Positions 26,656-35,772 of a stretch of DNA of 64,000 nucleotides are shown here, in pieces (position 1 is the first letter of the stretch; every line of letters begins with the position of its first letter). The stretch lies in assembly GCF_001644665.1 (NCBI RefSeq), contig NZ_CP011393.1:1200001-1264000 (forward strand). Reading direction: 5' to 3'. The DNA comes from Fervidobacterium pennivorans (lineage in GTDB: Bacteria; Thermotogota; Thermotogae; Thermotogales; Fervidobacteriaceae). The translations under genes and the position numbers were made by a program. A model generated the notes under the pieces. It was not told the origin of the DNA, did no database searches, and saw only the letters and a program-made list of their open reading frames with translations.

Positions 26656-28260
26656 ATGAAAACTGTCTTAGAGATGAGGAATATTTCAAAGTTTTACTAC
26701 GGGAACCAGGTCTTGAAGAACGTTTCTATCTCAGTTGGAGAAGGTGAGATACTTGGATTGGTAGGTGAAAACGGAGCGGGTAAATCAACGCTCATGAACA
26801 TTCTTTTTGGAATGCCGGTTATACATTCCACAGGAGGATTCGAAGGAGAAATTATCTTCGAAGGGCAAAAAGTTGATATAGATTCTCCATCGAAAGCTAT
26901 GGAACTTGGAATAGGAATGGTCCACCAGGAATTTATGCTACTTCCTGGATTTACTGTGACAGAGAATATAAAACTCAACAGAGAAATTACCAAACCTAAC
27001 CTGGTCAGTAAGATATTAGGGACAAAGGGAAAAAGACTCGAAACTTTAGATATCCAGGCAATGCGAAAAGATGCGCGCCAAGCACTTGATACCATTAAGA
27101 TGCATTCAATTGATGAGATGGAATACGTTGCTTCATTACCTGTTGCTCACAAACAATTTGTCGAAATAGCACGCGAAATTGACAAAAAAACATTGAAGCT
27201 CCTTGTATTAGATGAACCTACCGCTGTCTTAACTGAATCTGAGGCGGAGAATTTGCTGAACATTATCAGGTTGCTTTCCGAAAAAGGTATTTCTATAATT
27301 TTTATCTCACACCGTCTGCATGAAATACTCGAAGTGGCACATAGGATAGTTATACTCAGGGATGGGCAAGTTGTTGCCGAGGGTAGGAAAGAAGAATTTA
27401 CGGTCTACCAAATCGCAGAAAAAATGGTTGGTCGAAAGATAGAAAATGTTCAACTCCCGCCAAGAAAGAAAGAGATAAGTGAAAATAATGTAATAATGTC
27501 GATAAAGCATTTGAAAGTTCATATGCCTGGTGAAGAAGTTAAAGATTTCTCTATTGATATTAGAGAAGGGGAAATCTTGGGAATTGGAGGATTGGCCGGC
27601 CAGGGCAAGCTTGGAATTGCGAACGGTGTCTTTGGACTCTACCTTTCCGAAGGCGATGTAACTTATATGGGAAGACCTTATCAGCTAAATTCTACGATGT
27701 ATGCATTGAAGAGTGGTATTGTTTATGTTTCAGAAGACCGAAGGGGTGTCGGTTTATTACTTGACGAGTCTGTGGAAATGAACATAGTTGCAACCGCTAT
27801 CACAGCATTTGGAATGTTTACAAAGAAATTCTTGGGCTTTACTGTATACGATAGAAAAGCTATTAGACAACATGCAGAGAAGTTGATAAAAGAGTTGGAC
27901 ATTCGTTGCAAAGGACCTACACAACCTGTTAGAAGACTGAGCGGTGGTAATCAACAAAAGGTTTGCCTTGCACGTGCGTTTACATTGAGTCCAAAACTCT
28001 TGTTTGTCTCAGAACCAACACGAGGAATAGATGTCGGTGCAAAAAAACTTGTGCTCGATTATCTAGTGAAGCTCAACAGGGAGCATGGAATTACCATCGT
28101 ACTTACCTCAAGCGAACTGGCAGAGCTCAAGTCTATATGTGACAGAATAGCAATTGTTGCCGAAGGTAAGCTCGCTGCAGTACTACCACCCACAGCTCCA
28201 GATGTCGAATTTGGTTTAGCTATGGCTGGCGAGTTAAAGGAGGTAAAAGTAAATGGGTGA
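26656..28260 (+). CDS. ABC transporter ATP-binding protein with two ATPase domains (RbsA/YufO-like)
   Basis: 534 residues, two ABC domains. The first has Walker A GENGAGKSTLMNILFG and Walker B LKLLVLDEPTAVLTESEAE, but its signature region reads SLPVAHKQFVEIARE, not LSGGQ. The second has GLAGQGKLGIANGVFG in place of a normal Walker A, signature LSGGNQQKVCLARA and LLFVSEPTRGIDVGAKK. This asymmetry is usual for sugar and nucleoside importers of this type. It works with the two permeases downstream and the DUF3798 binding protein upstream. The ATG start has TAGGGGGATGAGCT upstream. Confidence 0.92.
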   Translation: MKTVLEMRNISKFYYGNQVLKNVSISVGEGEILGLVGENGAGKSTLMNILFGMPVIHSTGGFEGEIIFEGQKVDIDSPSKAMELGIGMVHQEFMLLPGFTVTENIKLNREITKPNLVSKILGTKGKRLETLDIQAMRKDARQALDTIKMHSIDEMEYVASLPVAHKQFVEIAREIDKKTLKLLVLDEPTAVLTESEAENLLNIIRLLSEKGISIIFISHRLHEILEVAHRIVILRDGQVVAEGRKEEFTVYQIAEKMVGRKIENVQLPPRKKEISENNVIMSIKHLKVHMPGEEVKDFSIDIREGEILGIGGLAGQGKLGIANGVFGLYLSEGDVTYMGRPYQLNSTMYALKSGIVYVSEDRRGVGLLLDESVEMNIVATAITAFGMFTKKFLGFTVYDRKAIRQHAEKLIKELDIRCKGPTQPVRRLSGGNQQKVCLARAFTLSPKLLFVSEPTRGIDVGAKKLVLDYLVKLNREHGITIVLTSSELAELKSICDRIAIVAEGKLAAVLPPTAPDVEFGLAMAGELKEVKVNG

Positions 28261-29317
28261 GACTATGGATATAAAGAGCTTAGTTAATCAGATTTTTAAG
28301 AGAGTAGACTTACCAATATTAGTCATCGTCCTTTTCTTGTTATCTTTGTTTGTTTTGGCTGCATTTACTACAGTTTCAATACCAGGATTGATAAGCGATT
28401 CATTGGTGAGAATTGGTATGAATGGTGTATTGGTTCTTGCCATGCTTCCAACAATTAGAGCAGGTATAGGTCCGAATTTTGGATTGCCGGTAGGTATTAT
28501 TGGTGGGTTGTTGGGAATGCTTATTGTTATGGAAAACCAAATAATAGGACCTATGGGATTTTTTGTGTCAATCGCTATTTCGATAGGCTTTAACCTTATT
28601 TTTGGTTGGATATACGCTTGGTTGCTTGATAAAGTGCGCGGTCAAGAAATGATGGTTGAAACATACGTTGGATACTCAATAGTTGCGTTTATGTCCATTA
28701 TGTGGCTTGTACTTCCTTTTAAAAACCCAGAGATGATATGGGCTATTGGTGGTGTGGGATTGAGATATACACTAACACTTCAGGGATACTTTGATAAAGT
28801 CTTGAACAACTTTCTAAGGTTTAGAATCCTTGGAGACCTATACTTTCCTACAGGTTTGATACTGTTCTTTGCCTTGATGTGTTTCATTATATACTTGTTC
28901 TTCAGAACACGGGCAGGATTGTCTATCGATTTGGTAGGTCAAAACGAAATGTACGCGATTAGTTCCGGTGTAAATCCAAGAACTGCACGAAGAAATGCAG
29001 TTATCCTCTCAACTGTTTTGGCAGGTATAGGTATCATCGTTTATGCTCAAAGTTATGGTTTTGTGCAGCTTTACCAGGCACCTTTGTTTATGACATTTCC
29101 CGCAGTTGCTTCGATTCTAATAGGTGGTGCTTCAATAAGGCGAGCTACTATAACAAACGTTGTAATGGGAACAGTAATCTTTCAAACCCTTCTGACAGTC
29201 GCGTTGCCAGTGCTGAGCCAAGTAACACGTGGAGATATCACCGAGGTTATGAGACTCATAGTCAGTAACGGTATGATACTCTACGCACTGACACGTGCAC
29301 CAAAGGAGGCAAACTGA
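28253..29317 (+). CDS. ABC transporter permease (BPD_transp_2 family), first subunit
   Basis: 354 residues with about nine or ten membrane segments. The family loop is seen in RRNAVILSTVLAGIGIIVYAQSYGF and ASILIGGASIRRATITNVVMG. It begins inside the end of the ATPase gene, with GGAGG nine bases before ATG 28253. Together with the next gene it should form the heterodimeric channel. Confidence 0.88.
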   Translation: MGETMDIKSLVNQIFKRVDLPILVIVLFLLSLFVLAAFTTVSIPGLISDSLVRIGMNGVLVLAMLPTIRAGIGPNFGLPVGIIGGLLGMLIVMENQIIGPMGFFVSIAISIGFNLIFGWIYAWLLDKVRGQEMMVETYVGYSIVAFMSIMWLVLPFKNPEMIWAIGGVGLRYTLTLQGYFDKVLNNFLRFRILGDLYFPTGLILFFALMCFIIYLFFRTRAGLSIDLVGQNEMYAISSGVNPRTARRNAVILSTVLAGIGIIVYAQSYGFVQLYQAPLFMTFPAVASILIGGASIRRATITNVVMGTVIFQTLLTVALPVLSQVTRGDITEVMRLIVSNGMILYALTRAPKEAN

Positions 29318-29318
29318 T

Positions 29319-30389
29319 ATGGAAAAGAACGTGAAAAGCAGAATAAAATTAATCCTTCTGAGCAATATAGTTCCCATAGTTTTTTTTGTACTTACCTTGG
29401 GAGCTGTTATTGCAGCAAAGATTCCTCCTTTGTTCCTGATATCCGAAGTTGTTCGAAGACTTAGTAGAAATACATTCTTAGTCCTTGCACTTATAATACC
29501 AGTTATCGCGGGGCTTGGCTTGAATTTCGCGATAGTTTTGGGTGCTATGGCCGCTCAGGCTGCACTCTTTTTCGTTGTCGATTGGAACATTACTGGGGTA
29601 AAAGGCGTTTTATTGTCAATGGTTATTGCAAGTTTAATGTCAATCTTTCTTGGCTGGCTTGTTGGGATAACATTAAACAGAGCAAAAGGACGAGAGATGA
29701 TAACATCCATGATTCTTGGGTTCTTTGCAAATGGTGTTTATCAACTTATATTTTTGTTCTTTATTGGTTCACTCATACCATTTTCAAAGACAGATATACT
29801 CTTACCACAAGGTGTTGGTTTGAGGAACACCGTAGATCTTTATGGGACAGTCGCTGGAGCGTTGAATAACATACTCGTTGTGAACATAAAGTTTATAAAC
29901 ATATTTATTGTCCCGCTTCTATTTGTAGTGGGGTTGTGTTTATTCATAACTTTCCTTTTGAAGACAAAACTTGGGCAGGACTTCAGAGCGGTTGGTCAGG
30001 ATATGCACATTGCAAGGACTGCTGGTATTGATGTTGACAAAACGAGAATTATAGCAATCATTTACTCAACTGTACTTGCAGCTATTGGGCAGGTCATATA
30101 TCTCCAAGACATAGGAACTATAAACACATACAATAGTCATGAGCAGATAGGTCTTTTCTCAATCGCTGCGCTTTTAGTTGGTGGTGCATCTGTTCAAAAA
30201 GCCTCCATTTGGAATGCGATAATTGGTGTAATACTTTTCCACACACTCTTTGTTGTTGCACCAAGCGCAGGCAACAGATTGTTCGGACAACCGCAGATAG
30301 GAGAGTTTTTCAGAGAATTTATGGCTTATGCTGTTATCGCATTTGCACTTGCAATGCATGGTTGGAGGGCAAGAAAGGCAAAACATTAA
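29319..30389 (+). CDS. ABC transporter permease (BPD_transp_2 family), second subunit
   Basis: 356 residues, polytopic, paralogous to the preceding permease: TKLGQDFRAVGQDMHIARTAGIDVDKTR and ALLVGGASVQKASIWNAIIGV. ATG 29319 follows AGGAGGC and lies directly after the previous stop. It ends the transporter operon, and a strong terminator follows. Confidence 0.88.
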   Translation: MEKNVKSRIKLILLSNIVPIVFFVLTLGAVIAAKIPPLFLISEVVRRLSRNTFLVLALIIPVIAGLGLNFAIVLGAMAAQAALFFVVDWNITGVKGVLLSMVIASLMSIFLGWLVGITLNRAKGREMITSMILGFFANGVYQLIFLFFIGSLIPFSKTDILLPQGVGLRNTVDLYGTVAGALNNILVVNIKFINIFIVPLLFVVGLCLFITFLLKTKLGQDFRAVGQDMHIARTAGIDVDKTRIIAIIYSTVLAAIGQVIYLQDIGTINTYNSHEQIGLFSIAALLVGGASVQKASIWNAIIGVILFHTLFVVAPSAGNRLFGQPQIGEFFREFMAYAVIAFALAMHGWRARKAKH

Positions 30390-30410
30390 TTGAATATCTC
30401 GAGAAACAAT

Positions 30411-30436
30411 AACGGGGGACAAGTCCCCCGTTTTTT
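30411..30436 (+). terminator. Terminator of the DUF3798 transporter operon
   Basis: AACGGGGGAC / GTCCCCCGTT with a two-base loop, followed by TTTT. Confidence 0.92.
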
Positions 30437-30465
30437 CATAAGTTGATTACTATTCACCGTTCAAA

Positions 30466-30936
30466 TCATTTTCTGTACCAGTACGAAATCATTACCTTAC
30501 CTGTAGAGGTTGGAATGGCACTTATAGCAAACAAAACATCTTTCCCTGAAAGAATGATTAAATAGGAAGGTCCTGAGCTTTTTGCAAGTTCAAATCGATA
30601 CTTGTTTTTCCCAAGGGCTTTAACCGTGACATTCTCTGTTTTGAAAGTGACTCCCGAATCGAGGACTAGTTCAACCTCAACACCTTTTCTGCCCTTAGGA
30701 TACTTAATCTCAATATCATGTGGATGTTTCTTAGGTCTTGGTAACTTCACTGATTTTCCTTCAACTAAATCATAGTTAGCTGAGATACCAACGGAGAAAT
30801 TTAAGCCAAAATTCTGGGATAAATAAAGCGAAAGTTGCAAAGTGATATCGGGCTCTTTCGCCTTTTGGTCCTTCGGGGTAGCAAATATAAAGACAAATGA
30901 TAGTAAAAGCACCAACATAATGGAAAAACGTTTCAT
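30466..30936 (-). CDS. Secreted protein of unknown function
   Basis: 156 residues. A clear signal peptide (MKRFSIMLVLLLSFVFIFA) is followed by a basic beta-rich domain (EIKYPKGRKGVEVELVLDSGVTFKTENVTVKALGKNKYRFELAKSSG). No family is recognised. The ATG has AGGAGGAGGT upstream and a TATAAT-type -10 in the divergent intergenic region. It converges with the transporter operon and is monocistronic. Confidence 0.75.
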   Translation of the reverse strand: MKRFSIMLVLLLSFVFIFATPKDQKAKEPDITLQLSLYLSQNFGLNFSVGISANYDLVEGKSVKLPRPKKHPHDIEIKYPKGRKGVEVELVLDSGVTFKTENVTVKALGKNKYRFELAKSSGPSYLIILSGKDVLFAISAIPTSTGKVMISYWYRK

Positions 30937-30958
30937 AAATCATACCTCCTCCTTTTTG

Positions 30959-30975
30959 TGTATAATTATTATACC
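30959..30975. promoter_or_regulatory. Overlapping divergent -10 elements
   Basis: The near-palindrome GTATAATTATTATACC reads TATAAT on the plus strand (30961-30966), toward the alpha/beta hydrolase, and TATAAT on the minus strand, toward the secreted protein. Matching -35 hexamers are not clear. Confidence 0.5.
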
Positions 30976-30996
30976 ACTCTTTGGAGGTGAGAATAT

Positions 30997-31821
30997 ATGA
31001 AGGATGAATTCTTGACTTCTGATGGGACAGAGATTGAATACGAATACTTGAACAATTGTGATGTCAGAGATAAAACGACTTCAGTAGTCTTTTTGAATGG
31101 TATATTCATGCATTATGAAAGCTGGAAGGTTTTTTCAAAAAACCTTTCTCAATACATCCCAATGTTGTTTCACGATTTCCGCTGTCAATGGGGTTCTGGT
31201 TGTGCGGTAGATAAAGAATGTTCATTTGAAAGGCATGTGGAAGATTTGAAAGAGCTTTTAGATTACCTTGGCATTAAAAAGGCGAAATTTATTGGCACAT
31301 CGTACGGTGGAGAAGTTGGTATGCTGTTTGGAGCGACATATCCAGAATACATAGATTCGATGATGATTATCACTTCTACAGCACGCACTGACAAAGTCAT
31401 GGAAAGCAAAGCTTTGAGATGGAAAGATGGTGCCAAGAGCCGAAGCCCAGAAATTTTTGTCAACAGCTGGCTTTCGGATGTTTATAGCGAAGGGTATATA
31501 AATTCTATCAACAATCTATCTCAGATTATTGCCTCAAGACTCACAGGATTTAATTACGAAGGTGCTGAAAGACTGCTTGAGGCATTTCTCAGATTGAACG
31601 ATCTAAACTTGCTCGAAAGAATCAAGAAGTTTGAATTTCCAGTTTTAATTATCTCAGCAGAAGAAGATAATATAAAACCGAAGAGATTTAGCGAAGAGAT
31701 TTATAAACAACTTAAAAGCGCTCTCCATCTGACAATTCCAAATTCAGGACATGCAGTTGTAGTTGAAAAGCCGAAAGAGATTGGCTACCTGATTAAATCA
31801 TTCGCGTCTGGAACGATATAG
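30997..31821 (+). CDS. Alpha/beta hydrolase
   Basis: 274 residues. The nucleophile elbow is GTSYGGE (Ser102). The oxyanion strand is VVFLNGIFMHYESW; the acid is probably Asp in ISAEEDNIKP, and the His is in PNSGHAVVVEKP. No signal peptide, so it is cytoplasmic. The substrate cannot be deduced; the architecture suits esterases, lactonases and C-C hydrolases. The ATG has TTGGAGGTGAG upstream. Confidence 0.88.
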   Translation: MKDEFLTSDGTEIEYEYLNNCDVRDKTTSVVFLNGIFMHYESWKVFSKNLSQYIPMLFHDFRCQWGSGCAVDKECSFERHVEDLKELLDYLGIKKAKFIGTSYGGEVGMLFGATYPEYIDSMMIITSTARTDKVMESKALRWKDGAKSRSPEIFVNSWLSDVYSEGYINSINNLSQIIASRLTGFNYEGAERLLEAFLRLNDLNLLERIKKFEFPVLIISAEEDNIKPKRFSEEIYKQLKSALHLTIPNSGHAVVVEKPKEIGYLIKSFASGTI

Positions 31822-31901
31822 TCGGGAGCTTTATTTTCGATTTATAGAAAGTTAAAAGACACAGGAAATGCCTTTGTCTAACACATGTGGAGGTGAGCAG
31901 A

Positions 31902-32576
31902 ATGAAAATGAAAGTTTTCCTGTGTTTGATTTTCGTCCTTTCAGGCTCGTTGTTTAACTTTGCACATGCACCGATAATTTCAAATATGTCTGGTGCTGAT
32001 ATATCTAACGCTATTCCAATAAACGATATACAAATTTCCCAAGTGTTGTACAAAGTTCTTGAAAAGGATAGTAGTTTTGTATGGCTGACATTCCAAGCCA
32101 AAAAAGGCGAGAATTTGTATTTCCAGGTAGGAACACCTAAAATTGATAAATACAAAGAATTAAAGCCAGCAGTTGCAATCGTAGGTCCGGAATTGCCAGA
32201 AACAAGCAGTTTTCCATTTGAAATTCCTGATGGTATGGGTGCTATTCTATTTGAATCATCAGACACGCCACAAGCATTCTATGAGCCTGTTACCGATACA
32301 AATTCTTGGATCCACATTACAAAGACGATAACTTTGCCAGAAACTGGAAAATACTATATTGTAGGATACTTCCCACCTAACGGACAAGCTGGAAATCTGT
32401 TTATCGCTGTTGGAAAGATAGAAAGGTTCACTTGGCAGGACATTGTCAATGTTTTTAAAATTTTGCCCGAAATAAGAGCGTTCTACGGACTTTCCGGTCT
32501 GCCTGGATGGATGAATGTTGTTATAGGATTATCCCTAATAGGCTTATTAGCTTTGTTTGTGTACTTTTTTCGATAA
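31902..32576 (+). CDS. Exported protein with C-terminal membrane anchor, unknown function
   Basis: 224 residues: a signal peptide (MKMKVFLCLIFVLSGSLFNFAHA), an extracytoplasmic beta-rich domain (TFQAKKGENLYFQVGTPKID; KTITLPETGKYYIVGYFPPNGQAGNLFIAVG) resembling pre-peptidase-like domains, and a C-terminal helix (MNVVIGLSLIGLLALFVYFFR) that would anchor it. ATG 31902 has GGAGGTGAG upstream. A small hairpin (AGACA...TGTCT, 31856-31879) lies in the gap before it. No function is assigned. Confidence 0.75.
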   Translation: MKMKVFLCLIFVLSGSLFNFAHAPIISNMSGADISNAIPINDIQISQVLYKVLEKDSSFVWLTFQAKKGENLYFQVGTPKIDKYKELKPAVAIVGPELPETSSFPFEIPDGMGAILFESSDTPQAFYEPVTDTNSWIHITKTITLPETGKYYIVGYFPPNGQAGNLFIAVGKIERFTWQDIVNVFKILPEIRAFYGLSGLPGWMNVVIGLSLIGLLALFVYFFR

Positions 32577-32617
32577 TTTGAAGGGGAAAATCAAATCTCA
32601 CTCATAGTTGCTTGTGA

Positions 32618-33586
32618 CTAAACGAGAGATATTCTTTTACTTTTGCTATTTCTAATATCTTCTATAATATCGCCGACAACTTCCAAACCGGCATTTATTC
32701 CCTTTCCAGCATAAAGAACTGATCCATTAGATTTAAAAGTTACTTCTATATTCGAATTAAGACTTTCCTCAATTCTGCCAACCATATCTCCATTTCTTGG
32801 TGCTAAAAGAAAACTTCCACCACCTTTGAACATTTTAATGTCAATGGATAATTTGCCTCTTTCGACACGCAGATAAATTGCATTATCCTCTATGCGAAGA
32901 TTGAAAATCCTTGCACCGTTGTAAGTAGTAAATTGATAGATCATTCCATTTAGATAAAAGCCTATTATGAAACCAACGAAATAACTCCTTCCAAAAGGTA
33001 CGTTAGCTATAGAAAGTGTAAAGGAAGCATCTGAATTATCAAAGTTATTTGAAGAAGCCCATATCCAGGATTTTGGGAATGACTTTCCCCAATCTTTTTC
33101 AATGTAACCGTTGCCATTTTCGAAATCAATATTTTTCCCTTCGACAACAACATTTCCTGTTACCATATGATTGAAGCTCAAAATTCCGTGATAACACTCA
33201 AGGAAGTCGAAAAAACCAAAAAAACCCATAGCTCCAGGGCTTAAAAGTTTAACGGGCCACGGCTTTAACTCTCGAAAATACAGATTAGCTTTAATGTATT
33301 CTGTTTCCAAAGATAAACTCTCTAAGGAGAAATAATTCTTATCGATAGAAACCGAGAAGGGATTATTTGAAAATCTAAAATCTTCAAATTTAAATCTATA
33401 GTACTTTGAGAAATTTCTGTTATCTATTATTTGAATAAAAGCGTGTGAATCTTCACCAATTGAAACTCCGGGTATTACTGCAAAAACGTAGTCTTTTTGA
33501 GAAGACGTTTGTTTAAAGTACCAACCTTCAAAAAACTTGTTCTTCTTATTCCCATGAAAATTTTCTGGATGCCATATGTTCATCAT
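32618..33586 (-). CDS. Tocopherol cyclase-like protein
   Basis: About 322 residues. The start WHPENFHGNKKNKFFEGWYFKQT and the later NGYIEKDWGKSFPKSWIWASSNNF are hallmark segments of the tocopherol cyclase (VTE1) family. In plants and cyanobacteria this enzyme closes the chromanol ring of vitamin E; an anaerobic thermophile has no known tocopherol, so here the fold probably binds some other lipid or hydrophobic ligand. No signal peptide. ATG 33586 is chosen (GGAGTGAG upstream). It begins 11 bp after the preceding gene, probably in one transcript with it. Confidence 0.75.
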   Translation of the reverse strand: MMNIWHPENFHGNKKNKFFEGWYFKQTSSQKDYVFAVIPGVSIGEDSHAFIQIIDNRNFSKYYRFKFEDFRFSNNPFSVSIDKNYFSLESLSLETEYIKANLYFRELKPWPVKLLSPGAMGFFGFFDFLECYHGILSFNHMVTGNVVVEGKNIDFENGNGYIEKDWGKSFPKSWIWASSNNFDNSDASFTLSIANVPFGRSYFVGFIIGFYLNGMIYQFTTYNGARIFNLRIEDNAIYLRVERGKLSIDIKMFKGGGSFLLAPRNGDMVGRIEESLNSNIEVTFKSNGSVLYAGKGINAGLEVVGDIIEDIRNSKSKRISLV

Positions 33587-33596
33587 TCTCACTCCG

Positions 33597-34292
33597 CTAT
33601 TCTAAAAACAGCGGTCCATATAGGTCTTTTATCAAATCTTTCAGAATTTTTTGTGTAGTATCATCCCTTTTCTCGAACAACTTTTTCAAACCAGGGTTGA
33701 TTTCATTACTTGGATTCTCCCAAGGCTTTATACCGTTCAACTTCCTGTACTCTCCTGAAATCCAAAGGTATTTGTGTAATTCTGAAACAGATGTTTTAAA
33801 GTCAAGAGAATTCAAAAGCATATAAAAATCATGATAAAAATCATTGTATGTTGTGTATTTCTTGCTAGCTTTAGTTTCCTCGTTTAAGTGGTAAGCTACC
33901 ATACGTGCTGTAACAGAATTGTAGATGGGGAATTTTTCACTTAAGAAAATATGAGCCAAAGCTGAAGAAAAGCTTGTGTAGTGTTTTTCCTTTCCATTGT
34001 CTCCATTACTTCTAAGCACAACTGTCGACAATTTGTCTACGAATTCAGGTTCTAAAACAATTCCTTCTTGCGAGATAACTTCCGATATGTGATAAGCAAC
34101 ATCATATACCCTGAAGATATTTGTGTTATAAAGTGAATTCACAACCGCAACTTTGACAAGTGTTGATTGCAGTGTGAAGTCTGGGAAGTTGTTTCTAATT
34201 TTTTTGAGTGCTTTCTCAATATTTAGAAGTTCGCTAGATAAATCGTATAACTTAGTAGCTGATTCAACTTGCTCTTTGAATATCTTTATCAT
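33597..34292 (-). CDS. Protein of unknown function, mostly helical
   Basis: 231 residues, soluble and helix-rich. A central segment, YTSFSSALAHIFLSEKFPIYNSVTARMVAYHL, has a pattern I have seen in uncharacterised bacterial proteins with helix-hairpin-helix-like cores, but I cannot name a family. It lies directly upstream of the tocopherol-cyclase-like gene and likely shares its transcript. The ATG has GAGGTGG upstream, and TAGAAT boxes lie further upstream as possible -10 elements. Confidence 0.7.
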   Translation of the reverse strand: MIKIFKEQVESATKLYDLSSELLNIEKALKKIRNNFPDFTLQSTLVKVAVVNSLYNTNIFRVYDVAYHISEVISQEGIVLEPEFVDKLSTVVLRSNGDNGKEKHYTSFSSALAHIFLSEKFPIYNSVTARMVAYHLNEETKASKKYTTYNDFYHDFYMLLNSLDFKTSVSELHKYLWISGEYRKLNGIKPWENPSNEINPGLKKLFEKRDDTTQKILKDLIKDLYGPLFLE

Positions 34293-34383
34293 CTGACCAC
34301 CTCTGTGGTGTTATTGAAATTCTACCACTATTCTACAACAACTAGCCTTGTTTTGTTCCACAATATTTGCGAAAGGTTGTTAC

Positions 34384-34416
34384 AAAAAAAGCGGAGCTCT
34401 TTACCAGCCCCGCTTT
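34384..34416 (-). terminator. Terminator after potD
   Basis: Read on the minus strand: AGCGGGGCT ... AGCTCCGCT (one G-T pair) followed by seven T. It lies 26 bases past the potD stop. Confidence 0.85.
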
Positions 34417-34442
34417 GTTACCTACATTTTAGCTTGCTTTGA

Positions 34443-35468
34443 TTATTTGATTATCTCTTCCCAGGCTTTGTTGTACAGATCAATGTGTTCTCCAATGTAA
34501 TCTATTATCTCGCAGTTACTAAGTTCGTCGAGCGTGTAGAGTGGCTCAACTTTTTTATATTTTTGTGCATCGGTGATAGGAGATGGTATCATCAAATAGT
34601 CAGATATCTGAGCTGCAATTTCTGGTCTCAGAATGAAGTTTATAAATTTGTATGCCAGGTCCTTGTTTTTGGCATCCTTTAGAATTACCATGTTGTCAAT
34701 CCAGAGTGTTCCACCTTCCTTTGGAACAAAGAACTCAAAATTCTCTAAATCTTCTTCAGGAATCAGTTGGAACACGTTCTCAGGATATCCGTGCACAACC
34801 CAGAATTCCCCATTCACAACACCTTGTGCATAAGTTGTTGCATCAAATTTGACGATATTTTCTTTCCATTTCAATATGACTTGCTTTGCTTGTTCGATTT
34901 CGTCTGGATTTGTTGTGTTCACCGAATATCCAAGGTATTTTAACGCTGCTCCAAAAACTTCGCGCATATCATCAAGGAGTGTCATTTTGCCTTTCAAATC
35001 AGCACGTTCATATATACTCCAAGATTTTTCGTAATCTTTGAGGTATTTTTTGTTCACTATCAAACCTGTGGTACCCATCATATACGGGACTGAATATTCG
35101 TGATTCGGGTCGTATGTTGTTTTAGATAAGACGATAGGGTCGATATTTTTGAAATTTGGTATTTTGCTTAAGTCAAGTTTTTCCAAAAGTCCTTCATTAA
35201 TCATCATTTTAACGTGGTCACCTGAGGGAAAAACTATGTCGTATCCTGTTCCGCCCGATTTAATCTTTGCAAACATCTCTTCATTTGATGCAAACGTGTC
35301 GTAAATGACCTTACAGTTGTACTCTTTCTCAAATTGTTGGATAACTTCCTCAGGAATATAATCTGCCCAGTTGTAGATGCGCAAAACATTTGATTTGTTG
35401 CATGAAGAAAGTAAGAAGAATACCGAAAAAACCACAATCACAAAGGCAAACAACAAGAATTTTTTCAT
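34443..35468 (-). CDS. potD: Spermidine/putrescine-binding lipoprotein
   Basis: 341 residues. A lipoprotein signal (FFLLSSC) is followed by a PotD-type fold: LRIYNWADYIPEEVIQQFEKEYNCKV, SGGTGYDIVFPSGDHVKMMINEGLLEKLD, YSVPYMMGTTGLIVN, and LWIDNMVILKDAKNKDLAYKFINFIL. It captures polyamines for an ABC importer; the potABC genes are not in this window downstream, so they must lie elsewhere. ATG 35468 has GGGGAGGAGG upstream; in-frame ATG 35474 is too close to that site. A minus-strand TATAAT (35528-35523) with a TTTACA box 19 bases away is a candidate promoter. Confidence 0.9.
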   Translation of the reverse strand: MKKFLLFAFVIVVFSVFFLLSSCNKSNVLRIYNWADYIPEEVIQQFEKEYNCKVIYDTFASNEEMFAKIKSGGTGYDIVFPSGDHVKMMINEGLLEKLDLSKIPNFKNIDPIVLSKTTYDPNHEYSVPYMMGTTGLIVNKKYLKDYEKSWSIYERADLKGKMTLLDDMREVFGAALKYLGYSVNTTNPDEIEQAKQVILKWKENIVKFDATTYAQGVVNGEFWVVHGYPENVFQLIPEEDLENFEFFVPKEGGTLWIDNMVILKDAKNKDLAYKFINFILRPEIAAQISDYLMIPSPITDAQKYKKVEPLYTLDELSNCEIIDYIGEHIDLYNKAWEEIIK

Positions 35469-35560
35469 GCCCATCCTCCTCCCCGTTAAATTTGCGACCA
35501 AAAAAGTTCATTTACTCTAATAATTATAACATAAAGTCAGAAATTTATGTAAAAGCAAAG

Positions 35561-35590
35561 TTGTAAAACCCAAACGTTTTGGGGTAAAAT
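35561..35590 (+). promoter_or_regulatory. Promoter of the cobamide operon with palindromic spacer
   Basis: TTGTAA (35561-35566), 18 bases, TAAAAT (35585-35590), just upstream of the riboswitch. The spacer holds a near-palindrome, CCCAAACGTTTTGGG, which could be an operator. Confidence 0.6.
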
Positions 35591-35606
35591 AATAAAAAAC
35601 AAATAA

Positions 35607-35768
35607 CCACATCCCACATAGTGTATGGGAACGCCGGTGCAAATCCGGGGCTGCCCAGCAACCGTGAGTGGGGACGAAATCCGCATAAAAGCCACTGGCT
35701 CAGGTTTTTGAGCTGGGAAGGCGCGGAGAGTAGGATGATCCACGAGCCGGGAGACCGACTATGTGGGA
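35607..35768 (+). promoter_or_regulatory. Cobalamin riboswitch
   Basis: The outer stem is formed by CCCACATAGT (from 35613) and ACTATGTGGG (to 35767). Inside are the conserved elements GCCGGTGCAAATCCGG, GCTGCCC followed by AACCGTGAG, and the B12 box region AGCCGGGAGACCG. Binding of adenosylcobalamin should turn off the cob genes through the terminator that follows. Confidence 0.95.
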
Positions 35769-35772
35769 ATCA

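Noticed and set aside
31856-31879. Hairpin AGACA...TGTCT as terminator of the alpha/beta hydrolase gene
   Set aside because: No T run follows and the stem is short and interrupted, so it is mentioned only under the next gene.
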